The notes: generated by a model from the letters alone, not told the origin. DNA of 64,000 bases from CAYYBE01 sp964470345 (GCA_964470345.1 CAYYBE010000001.1:1-64000), one strand, 5' to 3'; positions 52,504 to 61,279 are shown, counted from the first letter of the stretch. Numbers and translations are program-made.

Positions 52504-52647
52504 TTAGTTTTGGGAGAATTCTACATCAAGATCAGCGCAGCACGAGCTCTTTGTGCCACCTCCCTGATTTTCTCCCAAATCTCCGGCAGAGAGTTTTGCG
52601 CCTATGAGTAAGAGAAAAATTGCTGATACACGAATTTTATCTAACAT
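52504..52647 (-). CDS. 47-residue exported peptide, tandem copy 2
   Basis: ATG 52647 with AAAGGACATC upstream; a longer frame to 52776 runs through the gene before it. Layout: MLDKIRVSAIFLLLIGAKLS signal, AG, a Gly-rich GENQGGGTKSSCC stretch, ending DVEFSQN. The final EFSQN and its DNA (GAATTC...CAAAACTAACC) are the same in copy 1. Predicted mature peptide about 27 residues with two adjacent Cys. No family recognised. Confidence 0.72.
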   Translation of the reverse strand: MLDKIRVSAIFLLLIGAKLSAGDLGENQGGGTKSSCCADLDVEFSQN

Positions 52648-52714
52648 GATGTCCTTTCTAGTGAGAATGGGAAAAATAGTAGGAACGCCAAAATGGCAAC
52701 AAGAAAGCAACTGG

Positions 52715-52852
52715 TTAGTTTTGCGAGAATTCCGAAGTGTCACCACGACAAGTTTTTGTGGTGTCTCCACCTTCATTTCCGCCAGCCGAGATTCTTGTAG
52801 CTATGAAGAGGAGAAGGATGATTGTCATGCGAATTTTGTATTTATGTATCAT
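52715..52852 (-). CDS. 45-residue exported peptide, tandem copy 1
   Basis: ATG 52852 with AAAGGG nine bases upstream. MIHKYKIRMTIILLLFIATR signal, then ISAGGNEGGDTTKTC and TSEFSQN. Aligns end to end with copy 2: KIR, I-x-LLLI, SAG, a glycine-rich turn, T-K-x-C and EFSQN at the C-terminus. One Cys where copy 2 has two. It is divergent from the 7TM regulator at 52994, with 141 bases between the starts. Confidence 0.72.
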   Translation of the reverse strand: MIHKYKIRMTIILLLFIATRISAGGNEGGDTTKTCRGDTSEFSQN

Positions 52853-52901
52853 AAGCGCACCCTTTGAACTGTTAGGACATTTATGCTTTGCTAGTAAAAT
52901 T

Positions 52902-52930
52902 TTGATCTTTAAGTAAGCTAAAACTAATAT
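52902..52930 (+). promoter_or_regulatory. Promoter of the 7TM regulator gene
   Basis: TTGATC, 17-base spacer, TAATAT; about 57 bases from likely transcription start to ATG 52994. The same 141-base gap must also hold the peptide promoter (minus-strand TTGGAT/TACTTA, weak). Confidence 0.6.
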
Positions 52931-52993
52931 CATCCAAAGCCACCTACCTAATAAGGTTAACTTTTTTTTAGATATTACAAAAGGGTCTTAGCT

Positions 52994-55840
52994 ATGGATT
53001 ACAGTAAAATGCTAACGCTGGTTGAACAAATTTGTTTGCTTTTGCCCATTATTGTTTTAGGAGCTAAATTAGTTTCTGTCTATCGTTGTGCTGCGCAAAA
53101 TCAATTGTTCAAAAAAATTTGTTTTTTTTATTTTGTGCTCGTTGTGTTCGATTGTTATTGGTATGGATGTCTTATCTATAAAACAAGCTATCGTTTGTTG
53201 GTTTCTGATGCCCCACAGGCTACATACTTGTGGATAGCTCGGGGTCTTTTTTTTGTCTGGCCTCTAGCAATATTTTTGTGCACGCTTATGTGCGATTTGC
53301 TTATTAGTGCTGAAGATAGATTGGCTAAGCGGCATTATTTTTTAGGGGTATGGACAGTAGGGATCATGGGATATTTTCTGTATGATTTTTACGTTAATTA
53401 TGCCAATCTTTTTGATCCTTGGCGTACCTTAAGTGTCTCTAGTTTTGTATTGATGAATATTTTTATTATAGCCAATAGGGGGAGTAATCTGATTTATGGG
53501 CTTAAGAAACTGTTTGCCGGTAAGCCTATGCCACTGATTGTGGAGAAGCAGGCCAAATTGATTTTAGGCTTAATGGTTGCACCCGTTATTTTTTTGCAAT
53601 CAATTTGGTTACTATCGAATTGCAAAATTATTGCTCTAGATAGCCTGTATTGGGACTTGTTTACTTTCGTCTTCCAAGCTACCTTTGTCGTTGGGCTAAC
53701 CTATACTTTCTTTGAGTTATTGCGCCTGCGTCTTTTCAACACTGCCTCGATGGTGCAGGGGGGAGGGCGGAATATTACTGAGATTTTTAATGCAGTGGCT
53801 GTTCAATTTGATAAAACAAAAACAATTCCAGAGCTGGGCGGGCTTGTGGCAACGTATTTTGAAAAAGCCTTTGGCTTTGATGCAAATAATGTAACCCTCT
53901 ACGTTCGCCCCGTTGATTATGCAGGTATTGTTGATAATCCACCTCCTTCAAATACTTTGTCTACCGTTGAGGCCTTGTATTGTTCAGCTGACCCAGAACA
54001 GCTTGCTCTGTGCGAAAAGATTTGTCAGAAGAGAATTTTGGTGTATACCGATGTGCACTTTGATGAGCAGTATCACCTTGATGATGAGGCTAAAAAGCTT
54101 CAAAATTTTCTTGAAGCAAATAATGCTGACGTTTTTATACCGATCTATCGTGAACATGCCCTGGTTGCCTACGTAATTGTTGGGCGAGATACACGGGATG
54201 GCTTGCTGGTTAATGATACCGAGGCTCGGTCGATGCTCTCTTTTGCCACGTATCTGTCGTACGTTATTGAGTGTAGGCAACGGGTGGAGTCGAAGATCCT
54301 GGTGAAAAAATGTATGGAGCATGAATATAAAGAAAAGCAGTTATACCGGGAGCGTGAGCATTGCCATGAAGGCATGCAGGCCGTTGCAGCACAAGCGAAA
54401 ACGAGTGGGGCGGTGAGCATGATTCTTCTTAAGCATAATCGCTTGCAGGTAGCAGATACTGAAGGAGCTGAGCTGCTGGGATTACCTGAAGGGGATTTTG
54501 ATGTTCCAGAACGGTATAAAAATGCTTTGAATCGTTTGTTGCTTGCCTATAAGAAATTCGGAAGAACAGAGCCTGTTTTACAAAAAGATCCCCAGGGGCA
54601 CTTGCTTCGGTTTACCCCCATGAAGAGCCCGTACAAAGATAATGTTATGATTATCGTTTCGCGCCCACCGATCTCTGAAAGTATCACGTTCCCCTCATTT
54701 GCTTCGATACACAATACTGATGATTGGGATTATGCGCTTTTCTTGCAAACAACAGCATCAGGAAAACTGCTTGAAAAATTTATTCCTGCGACCAATGGGC
54801 AGCTCTTTGATTTTAAGATTAAATATATGCGTGCAGTTTTTGCGCGCCGTCCCTTGTTATTTACCGGCTCTGCAAAAGACGCTAAGCGATTGGCAACCAT
54901 TGCACAGGCGATCTGTGCACGCAGCAAGTTTTATGAACTTTGCCTGAAAGAGGATGAGAAGAACAGTAACTATGCAATAGAACTTTTTGGGGTGGTATCC
55001 ATTTCTGCGGATGGGCAGGAAAAGAAGGGGTTGCTTGCAATGCTCAGTGAGTCAGGGACACTTTTTATCGAGCATATTGAACAACTTTCGCTGCAAACTC
55101 AAGATATGCTGGCAGAGTATATCGCAACAGGTTCTTATGCGCCGCTATTCAGCAGACAAATAACATCGAGTGATGTACAGATTGTGTTCAGCAGCCAGGT
55201 CAATCTTAAGAATCTTGTGGAAAAGAAGAAATTTTCAGCAGCATTGTACGCTGAGCTTGAAAAAAATGCTGTGCATATACCTGAGATACGTTCAGTGCCG
55301 CGCAAGCAATTGCAGGAGCTCGCTCGTTTGATGAGCTTACAAACACTTGGAGAAGAAGCCTTTAATGAGAGCATAATGAACTCAGAATCTTTCATTGAGG
55401 AGTTGGTAAAAAACTCATCGTTAGCTCATGATTTGAGTGATTTTGGTCGGGAAGTGAAAAGTACTACCTTGGCATATGAACGCGCTAAGAAACCAGGGAG
55501 CTTCACTCCTGCTGTTTTCGACGTGAGTGCTGATGATCTTAATGATCCTGATTCTCTTATGGAAACTTTAAAGCGTTTGGGGCGAAAAGCACTTAAAAGT
55601 AAAGAATTATTTTGCGCTGCGATTAATGTGTTTCAAAACGATATGCGCCTTGTTGCTGAATCCTTGCAGGTTGATCCTGCTACGATCTATCGGTACTGCT
55701 CCAAATACCAAATTGGTATATTTGCCCCTGGGTTTGTGCGCAGACGTGGGCGTCGTTCAAAAAAGAAGGTAAGTTCTAGAAAGCAAACTTCTAAAAATCT
55801 CGGTTCTAAGATCCCAGCTTCTCAGCAGGTTGAAGTTTGA
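52994..55840 (+). CDS. 7TM-GAF membrane regulator with degenerate sigma54-activator region and Fis-type HTH
   Basis: 948 residues; AAGGG before ATG. Residues 1-245: seven hydrophobic helices, similar in plan to 7TM histidine-kinase sensor modules. About 265-430: GAF-like domain (FDKTKTIPELGGLVATYFEK...FIPIYREHALVAYVIVG). About 475-560: a possible PAS-like fold. About 600-790: aligns with the AAA+ core of NtrC-type activators, but Walker A is lost (LLFTGSAKDAKRLA), Walker B DE is replaced (GTLFIEHIEQLSLQTQDML), and GAFTGA is absent. Residues of about 870-910 are a Fis-type HTH (MRLVAESLQVDPATIYRYC), then a basic tail. It should be a membrane-bound DNA-binding regulator without ATPase-driven sigma54 remodelling. 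Confidence 0.8.
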   Translation: MDYSKMLTLVEQICLLLPIIVLGAKLVSVYRCAAQNQLFKKICFFYFVLVVFDCYWYGCLIYKTSYRLLVSDAPQATYLWIARGLFFVWPLAIFLCTLMCDLLISAEDRLAKRHYFLGVWTVGIMGYFLYDFYVNYANLFDPWRTLSVSSFVLMNIFIIANRGSNLIYGLKKLFAGKPMPLIVEKQAKLILGLMVAPVIFLQSIWLLSNCKIIALDSLYWDLFTFVFQATFVVGLTYTFFELLRLRLFNTASMVQGGGRNITEIFNAVAVQFDKTKTIPELGGLVATYFEKAFGFDANNVTLYVRPVDYAGIVDNPPPSNTLSTVEALYCSADPEQLALCEKICQKRILVYTDVHFDEQYHLDDEAKKLQNFLEANNADVFIPIYREHALVAYVIVGRDTRDGLLVNDTEARSMLSFATYLSYVIECRQRVESKILVKKCMEHEYKEKQLYREREHCHEGMQAVAAQAKTSGAVSMILLKHNRLQVADTEGAELLGLPEGDFDVPERYKNALNRLLLAYKKFGRTEPVLQKDPQGHLLRFTPMKSPYKDNVMIIVSRPPISESITFPSFASIHNTDDWDYALFLQTTASGKLLEKFIPATNGQLFDFKIKYMRAVFARRPLLFTGSAKDAKRLATIAQAICARSKFYELCLKEDEKNSNYAIELFGVVSISADGQEKKGLLAMLSESGTLFIEHIEQLSLQTQDMLAEYIATGSYAPLFSRQITSSDVQIVFSSQVNLKNLVEKKKFSAALYAELEKNAVHIPEIRSVPRKQLQELARLMSLQTLGEEAFNESIMNSESFIEELVKNSSLAHDLSDFGREVKSTTLAYERAKKPGSFTPAVFDVSADDLNDPDSLMETLKRLGRKALKSKELFCAAINVFQNDMRLVAESLQVDPATIYRYCSKYQIGIFAPGFVRRRGRRSKKKVSSRKQTSKNLGSKIPASQQVEV

Positions 55841-55865
55841 TGCTGTTATAGATTTGTCTTTTGTG

Positions 55866-57125
55866 TTATGAATCTTTGGCGGCGTCGACAATATGTTGTT
55901 TCAGCTCTTGCGCTTTCTTGATCAGTTCGGGAAGCTGATTTTGCCATTCAGGCTTCGTAGCAAAATAGGTTGTGAGCAGTTCTTCAAAGCTCATCGAAAC
56001 ATCTGCATGTGCACGGCGCTGTTTTTGTTCAACAGGGCGTACGGGAAAGATCCCCACAAGATAGTGCGCCATACTTGCAGCATTTTGGACTGCAGTGATG
56101 TCGACATTATCTTTGGTATCTGCGGGTAGATAATAGACGATTTTAACGACCGTATTATTGAGCGGTTGTTTGCGCACTGCTTCAACAATCTGTTCAGTAA
56201 AGCTTCGTTTTGTATCGATATGCACGTCAATTTGGAGAAAGGGGCGTGTGGGAACGGGGATGAATTCATAAGTCGTTTTCCCTTTTTCATGCATGGTAAC
56301 ATAACAAAACCCTTTTTCTTCTTTACGTTCCCCAAAGTCTATACGTTCGAGCGACCCAGAATAATTGACGGCAGGATAGCCGTGCGGGTTCAGATTTTGG
56401 TGGCGATGTAAGTGGCCCAGTGCAACATAGTCAAAGGGATGCAGTGCGAGCTGGGATGGTAAAAGCGTTGGGTCATCTCCGTAAATTGCCCGTTTTTCTG
56501 ATCCTGAAAAGACCCCGTTGGCAACGGTGAGATGTCCCGCAAGAACTGCATGAATTTTGGGGTCAATCTGTCCTGCCGCAGTGCGAATAATAGAACCAAG
56601 AGCTTGGCTAATTGCCTGGGAAAGTGATGCATCGTCAGCAGAAAATTCTGTTTCTGTAGGCGCAGAATATCCCTTTTGGAGCGCCAGCGTTGAGCGTGAC
56701 GGCCAGGGTATGCCAACGATGGTGACCGGCCCTTGCTTGGTCGTCAGGGTGATCGTCTTTGGCTGTGCAATAACATGAAAGCCTTCAAGCGGTAACTGCC
56801 CAAAGAGCTCAAGCGCATGTGCTTTTCCAAAGCTGATGGGTTGGTCATGGTTCCCCACGACCATAACGACAGGAATTTTGGCTTGAAAGAGGCGCAAAAG
56901 CGCTTCAAAAAAGATCCGTTGATGGGTGGGGCTTGGGTGCGCTGTCTTATAGGCGTCACCTGAAAAAAGAAAGAAATCGACATCTTCTGTAATAGCAAAA
57001 TCAATACAGCTGTTGAGCGCCTGTTTAAAATCGAGTAAACGGGTATGAATCCCTGTTTTGGGATCGATATGGCCATAATTTTCCATGCCAATATGGATGT
57101 CGGCGGTATGAATAAAGCGAATCAT
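55866..57125 (-). CDS. sbcD: SbcD/Mre11-type exonuclease subunit
   Basis: 419 residues. Metallophosphoesterase motifs in order: FIHTADIHIG, LFSGDAY, VVGNHDQP, GHLTVA and ALGHLHRHQ, the full Mn-binding set of Mre11/SbcD. The C-terminal capping and SbcC-binding parts follow. sbcC is not next to it in this window. The start lies six bases after the glmU stop and has little ribosome-site of its own, suggesting translational coupling. Works with SbcC in hairpin and double-strand-end processing. Confidence 0.93.
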   Translation of the reverse strand: MIRFIHTADIHIGMENYGHIDPKTGIHTRLLDFKQALNSCIDFAITEDVDFFLFSGDAYKTAHPSPTHQRIFFEALLRLFQAKIPVVMVVGNHDQPISFGKAHALELFGQLPLEGFHVIAQPKTITLTTKQGPVTIVGIPWPSRSTLALQKGYSAPTETEFSADDASLSQAISQALGSIIRTAAGQIDPKIHAVLAGHLTVANGVFSGSEKRAIYGDDPTLLPSQLALHPFDYVALGHLHRHQNLNPHGYPAVNYSGSLERIDFGERKEEKGFCYVTMHEKGKTTYEFIPVPTRPFLQIDVHIDTKRSFTEQIVEAVRKQPLNNTVVKIVYYLPADTKDNVDITAVQNAASMAHYLVGIFPVRPVEQKQRRAHADVSMSFEELLTTYFATKPEWQNQLPELIKKAQELKQHIVDAAKDS

Positions 57126-57131
57126 AGAATG

Positions 57132-58562
57132 TTACGAGTTTTCATGAACTGTCGACTTATCTCGCTGAGCTGCTACAAACCCGTGTTGTCCGCGCTTAAG
57201 AGCAGCATAGCCCTGTTTGGTGACTTGGCGGGCGCGTGCAATGGCCAGGGCATCTTCAGGTACGTTTTCAGTAATCGTTGATCCTGCAGCAGTCATAGCG
57301 TGGTTGGCGATGGTCAGAGGAGCGATTAGGCTATTGTTGCTTCCAATAAACACGTCATCTTTAATAATGGTTTGGTGCTTTGCATGCCCATCATAATTGC
57401 AAATAACTGTACCTGCACCGACGTTAACGCGATTTCCAATAACTGCGTCACCGATATAACTGAGATGTTTGATCTTTGTCTTTTCTCCAACACAGCTGCG
57501 TACCACTTCTACAAAGTTACCAATAACTGCATGCTCTCCAATGGTTGACCGTTCTTTGACATGGGCAAAAGGTCCAATGGCTGCATGAGCGTGAATGGTG
57601 GCGTTCTTGATAATCGAATGGGGGTGGACAATTACGTTGTCTGCTATCGTGCTATTTTCAACATGACAGCCATCGCCAATCGAACAGTGACTACCAATGG
57701 TCGTTGCTCCGGCAAGGCGAACGCTCGTTCCAATTGTTGTGCCTGAGCCGATGGTTACGCCGAGGTCGAGCGAAATTGTTTGCGGAGCGGTAAATTGAAC
57801 GCCCTGTTCCATCCATGCGCTGATCAGCTCTGAGCGCTTGATATGGTCGCAGATCCAGAGCTCTTTGAGGGTATTAACGCCCCTGATTGAATCAAAGGGT
57901 ACGGTAATCGTTTGAATTGGTAATTGTTGGAGGTTTGCCTGTGCAATAAGATCGGTCAAATAAAATTCTTGGGAATTTTCATGGAAGGTAAGGTTTGGAC
58001 AGGCTTTTTGCAGAAATTCTCGTTTAAAGAGGTAGATTCCAGCATTAATGAGCGATTCAGCGCGGAGCTCCTGGGAACAGTCGCGTGCTTCTACGATTTT
58101 TATTGAGGTTCCTTCACGAATGACTCTGCCATAGCCGCCCATAGTTGGATCTGGCTGGTAGGCGGTAACAAAGGTAACCGTAGCGTTGGTACGTAGATGC
58201 TTGTCGATGATTTCTTGAATCAGCTGTTGGTCAACCAGAGGCATATCGCCATTCATAACCAAAATATGGTCTGCGTGCCAGAGCTCCTGAGTAATGGCAA
58301 GGGCATGCCCGGTTCCTTTTTGCTCTTTTTGTTCGATAAAATCAACTGTTTGAGCATTGAGTGACTGAACGGCCTCGGTTACGAGTTCTTTTTGGTGGCC
58401 AACGATAACGGTAGTTGGGATTGCCAGTGAGGCTAAAAGCTTGATTGGATACAAAATAAGCTGCTGGCCGCACAAGGGATACACAAGCTTGGAGGTATCA
58501 GTTTTGAAGCGGCGAGACTTTCCTGCAGCGAGAATAATTGCTTGAACTGATGCTTGTGTCAT
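57132..58562 (-). CDS. glmU: Bifunctional GlcNAc-1-P uridyltransferase / acetyltransferase
   Basis: 476 residues, AGGAG before ATG. N-terminal nucleotidyltransferase domain: AIILAAGKSRRFKTDTSKLV (usual GKGTRM), EQKGTGHAL and MNGDMPL, where most GlmU have YGDVPL. C-terminal left-handed beta helix with hexapeptide repeats and the acetyl-transfer histidine in IKHLSYIGD, then NVGAGTVICNYDG. Makes UDP-GlcNAc for peptidoglycan and, if present, lipid A. Followed closely by sbcD. Confidence 0.95.
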   Translation of the reverse strand: MTQASVQAIILAAGKSRRFKTDTSKLVYPLCGQQLILYPIKLLASLAIPTTVIVGHQKELVTEAVQSLNAQTVDFIEQKEQKGTGHALAITQELWHADHILVMNGDMPLVDQQLIQEIIDKHLRTNATVTFVTAYQPDPTMGGYGRVIREGTSIKIVEARDCSQELRAESLINAGIYLFKREFLQKACPNLTFHENSQEFYLTDLIAQANLQQLPIQTITVPFDSIRGVNTLKELWICDHIKRSELISAWMEQGVQFTAPQTISLDLGVTIGSGTTIGTSVRLAGATTIGSHCSIGDGCHVENSTIADNVIVHPHSIIKNATIHAHAAIGPFAHVKERSTIGEHAVIGNFVEVVRSCVGEKTKIKHLSYIGDAVIGNRVNVGAGTVICNYDGHAKHQTIIKDDVFIGSNNSLIAPLTIANHAMTAAGSTITENVPEDALAIARARQVTKQGYAALKRGQHGFVAAQRDKSTVHENS

Positions 58563-58602
58563 GAAAAACTCCTAGCAAGAGGTAAAAAATTATAGTTAAT
58601 TT

Positions 58603-58631
58603 AGTATAGCAAGAACTTATCTTCTTCCCAA
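58603..58631 (-). promoter_or_regulatory. Promoter of glmU-sbcD
   Basis: Minus strand TTGGGA (58631-58626), 17-base spacer, extended minus-10 TGCTATACT (58608-58603 for TATACT). A perfect 12-bp palindrome ACACATATGTGT lies further out at 58670-58681, between this promoter and the tRNA. Confidence 0.68.
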
Positions 58632-58702
58632 AAAAAACAAATACTTTATCCTGTATAGGAAGATCATGTACACATATGTGTGCGTACAAAGCTATTTATG
58701 AT

Positions 58703-58795
58703 GGAGAGATGGCTGAGTGGTCGATAGCGGCTGCCTCGAAAGCAGTTATCCTGAGATAATCGGGATCGGGGGTTCGAATCCCCCTCTCTCCTCCA
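58703..58795 (+). tRNA. tRNA-Ser(CGA)
   Basis: 93 bases including encoded CCA. Acceptor GGAGAGA / TCTCTCC, D arm with GAGTGGTC, anticodon stem GCTGC/GCAGT around loop CTCGAAA (anticodon CGA, 58737-58739, reads UCG), long variable arm CCTGA/TCGGG, T arm GGGGG-TTCGAAT-CCCCC. The discriminator base is T, where bacterial tRNA-Ser usually has G. Confidence 0.95.
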
Positions 58796-58825
58796 AAATT
58801 TATGAACAAGGAGTGGGTAAGCAAC

Positions 58826-60079
58826 ATGAAAGCCCATTGGAAACAAATAGTCTGGACAGCCTTGTTGGTGAGCGTGAGCTCGCTGCAGGCGATGGTGTAT
58901 GATAATCGTTTTTGGCCGCTCTATCCGCAGCCGTTTTTCTCAAATCAGAATGTTGTTTGGGATTATGCAGGGCGTGCCGTCTTTTGGGGTTCTGACGATG
59001 CCTTTGGTTCATCGTTAGGCGATGATTTACATGAAGATGATGAAACTCCACTGTTTCAGTTATATGGACGCTATGACCAAGTAAAGATAGACGCTGCGTT
59101 GCGCAAGGCAGGGATTATTACGACCTCTCTTTTGCGTTCTGATATGCGTCCTACTGCGAAGACGATACCTTGGAATACCTTTGGGAAAATTAATGCCAAG
59201 GGCGCTGTTTTTGAGTCCTTCCTCCATATTGGCTCCTATTTCGGTATTGGTGGCTCCTATGTATTTGGAAAGATTAACTCACACCTACAGCTTGAGAGAA
59301 GTCGGCGAGAGTCCTCGTTATCATCTTTGTTGCCAGGAGATGAACAAGAATTAGTCTTACTCAATCAGAAAATAGATGAACTTTTACACCTGACGGCTCC
59401 GTCGTATTCCCGTTTTTCATCTGGTGATCTTGATCTGTATGCTCGATTTCATGTTGTTCGTGACTATTGTCACAAGTTTCGACGTATCGACGCTGGGGTG
59501 AATCTTGGCTTTTTAATTCCAACTGCTTCAGAAATACCTTTAAATAATCCTGCAGCGCTTTCGCTTGGCGGTTTCAAGCATTTTGGTATGTATGGGGCCT
59601 TTGATGGTACTTTCATTCTGAAAGAAGATTTGACGTTTGGGTTATTGCTCAGATTGAGTCAGCGCTTTTCTAAAGTAGCTTGCCATCGAATGCCTATTGC
59701 CGATGAACCGATCAATTATGGAGCAGTTGTTGGGCTTGCAAGGGTAACTCCGGGATTAACGATTATCTTTTCTCCGCGAATTCAGTTGGATGGATTACGC
59801 GATGGTCTTGGTGTGAATGTTGCTTATCAGTTGGTTTACCATAAAGAAGATGAGTGGGAGCCATTTGTTAAAGCAAATTATCGTGCAATTGAACGTCGAT
59901 CCTCGTGGGGATCTGATTATATGAGTGTGAGTGCATTTTATGATTTTGGCTACGATAGGGATTGTGCCAAAAATGCCCCTATTCTTTCAATGACAGTTGA
60001 TGTACCATTTGAAGGATTAGTAACAAAACGTGTCAGTAAAACCTTTGGTGTTTCATTACGAATTGAGTCTCGACTATGA
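58826..60079 (+). CDS. Probable outer-membrane beta-barrel protein
   Basis: 417 residues from ATG 58826 (AAGGAG 12 bases upstream); ATG 58802, seven bases after the tRNA, is the alternative but has no upstream site. Signal peptide KQIVWTALLVSVSSLQA. The body alternates amphipathic strands rich in Gly and aromatics (FLHIGSYFGIGGSYVFG; GMYGAFDGTFILKEDLTFGL; LGVNVAYQLVYHKEDEW) and ends with the strand FGVSLRIESRL, although the last residue is Leu instead of the usual Phe. No family recognised. Stop overlaps the mreB start by ATGA, so it is translationally coupled to a cell-shape gene. Confidence 0.8.
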   Translation: MKAHWKQIVWTALLVSVSSLQAMVYDNRFWPLYPQPFFSNQNVVWDYAGRAVFWGSDDAFGSSLGDDLHEDDETPLFQLYGRYDQVKIDAALRKAGIITTSLLRSDMRPTAKTIPWNTFGKINAKGAVFESFLHIGSYFGIGGSYVFGKINSHLQLERSRRESSLSSLLPGDEQELVLLNQKIDELLHLTAPSYSRFSSGDLDLYARFHVVRDYCHKFRRIDAGVNLGFLIPTASEIPLNNPAALSLGGFKHFGMYGAFDGTFILKEDLTFGLLLRLSQRFSKVACHRMPIADEPINYGAVVGLARVTPGLTIIFSPRIQLDGLRDGLGVNVAYQLVYHKEDEWEPFVKANYRAIERRSSWGSDYMSVSAFYDFGYDRDCAKNAPILSMTVDVPFEGLVTKRVSKTFGVSLRIESRL

Positions 60080-61116
60080 TGAATTTTTTTGGTGCTAGAC
60101 GTCTGTTTAGTCTTTTCTCAAATGATCTAGCTATTGATTTAGGAACCGCAAATACCGTTGTATATGTTCCCCATAGAGGAATTGTATTAAATGAACCTTC
60201 GGTCGTAGCGGTAAAAGCGAATACAAACCAAGTGCTTGCTGCCGGACGTTATGCAAAAGAAATGTTAGGGAAAACACCAGAAAGTATTATTGCCTGCCGT
60301 CCTCTGCGTGAAGGGGTGATTGCCAATTTTGAGCTTGCAGAAAGCATGCTGCGCCATTTTATTGGGGAAGTACACGATAACCGTAGAATGATTGTCAGCC
60401 CCCGCATGGTTATTGGGGTCCCATCAGGTATTACGCAAGTAGAACGACGTGCGGTTGAAGATACAGCACGCCAAGCAGGGGCACGAGAAGTATTTTGTAT
60501 TATGCAACCGATGGCTGCAGCAATTGGTGCAGGGTTGCAGGTGCATGAACCTATGGGAAGCATGATTATTGATATCGGTGGTGGAACAACCGGTGTTGCC
60601 ATTATCAGTTTAAAAAATGTTGTGTTCTGCCGTTCGATTCGTGTTGGTGGCGATGAGATGGACCGAGCGATTGTACAATACGTCAAGCGTAAGTACAATT
60701 TGCTGATTGGTGAACGTACTGCTGAAATTATTAAGATTGAGATTGGCTCAGTTCTGCCGGGTGACACTCATGACAGCATGGAAGTTAAAGGGCGTGATTT
60801 GATGACCGGGGTACCAAAAACCATCACCTTAACAAGTGATGAAGTACACGAGGCGCTTTTGGAGACGATTGCAAGTATCGTTGACATTGTCCGTGTAGCT
60901 CTTGAAAATACACCACCAGAACTTTCTTCTGATCTTGTTGACAATGGGATTGTTATGGCTGGCGGAGGATCATTGCTTAAGGGCTTGCCACAGCTGATTT
61001 CTCGCGAAACAGGCTTACCGGTTAAACTCGCAGAAGATCCACTGCTGTGTGTGGTGAACGGTGCTGGTAAAGTGCTTGAGAATATCGACTTCTTCCGTGA
61101 ATCTTTGATGAAATAA
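60076..61116 (+). CDS. mreB: Rod-shape actin homologue MreB
   Basis: 346 residues. Actin-fold signatures: LAIDLGTANTVVYV (phosphate 1), IIDIGGGTTGVAI (phosphate 2), MAGGGSLLKGLPQLI (adenosine), and IMQPMAAAIGAGL, where the usual form starts EPMAAAIGAG; the E to Q change touches a position near the hydrolysis site. Directs lateral wall synthesis under the inner membrane with MreC/D, RodA and PBP2; mreCD are not seen here. Starts in the ATGA overlap. Confidence 0.96.
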   Translation: MMNFFGARRLFSLFSNDLAIDLGTANTVVYVPHRGIVLNEPSVVAVKANTNQVLAAGRYAKEMLGKTPESIIACRPLREGVIANFELAESMLRHFIGEVHDNRRMIVSPRMVIGVPSGITQVERRAVEDTARQAGAREVFCIMQPMAAAIGAGLQVHEPMGSMIIDIGGGTTGVAIISLKNVVFCRSIRVGGDEMDRAIVQYVKRKYNLLIGERTAEIIKIEIGSVLPGDTHDSMEVKGRDLMTGVPKTITLTSDEVHEALLETIASIVDIVRVALENTPPELSSDLVDNGIVMAGGGSLLKGLPQLISRETGLPVKLAEDPLLCVVNGAGKVLENIDFFRESLMK

Positions 61117-61192
61117 GCCTAAAAGTTTGTTTGCCAAAAGAGCGGGGTTTGGGGGCGCAGCTCCCATATCTCCCCTAGGTTAGCCGGCCGTG

Positions 61193-61218
61193 TCCGTCGA
61201 AGCCTTGGCGAAGTCGGA
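61193..61218. repeat. REP-like imperfect palindrome
   Basis: 26 bases, TCCG.C....GCC...GGC....G.CGGA, in the gap 61117-61279. Preceded by GGGGGCGCAGCTCCC (61151-61165) and GCCGGCCG. Looks like a dispersed palindromic element; only one copy found in the window. Confidence 0.45.
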
Positions 61219-61279
61219 AGCGTTACGCGTAGGCCATTGATTGTAAATTTGATAAAACTTTTCTTTTATGTGTTAGTTT

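Noticed and set aside
57132..58562. Possible loss of GlmU function from the changed GKSRRF and NGDMPL motifs
   Set aside because: Changes are conservative; both domains and the acetyl-transfer histidine are intact.
60249..60767. 172-codon open frame on the minus strand
   Set aside because: Shadow of mreB; Ile/Ser/Pro/Arg-rich composition typical of an antisense frame.
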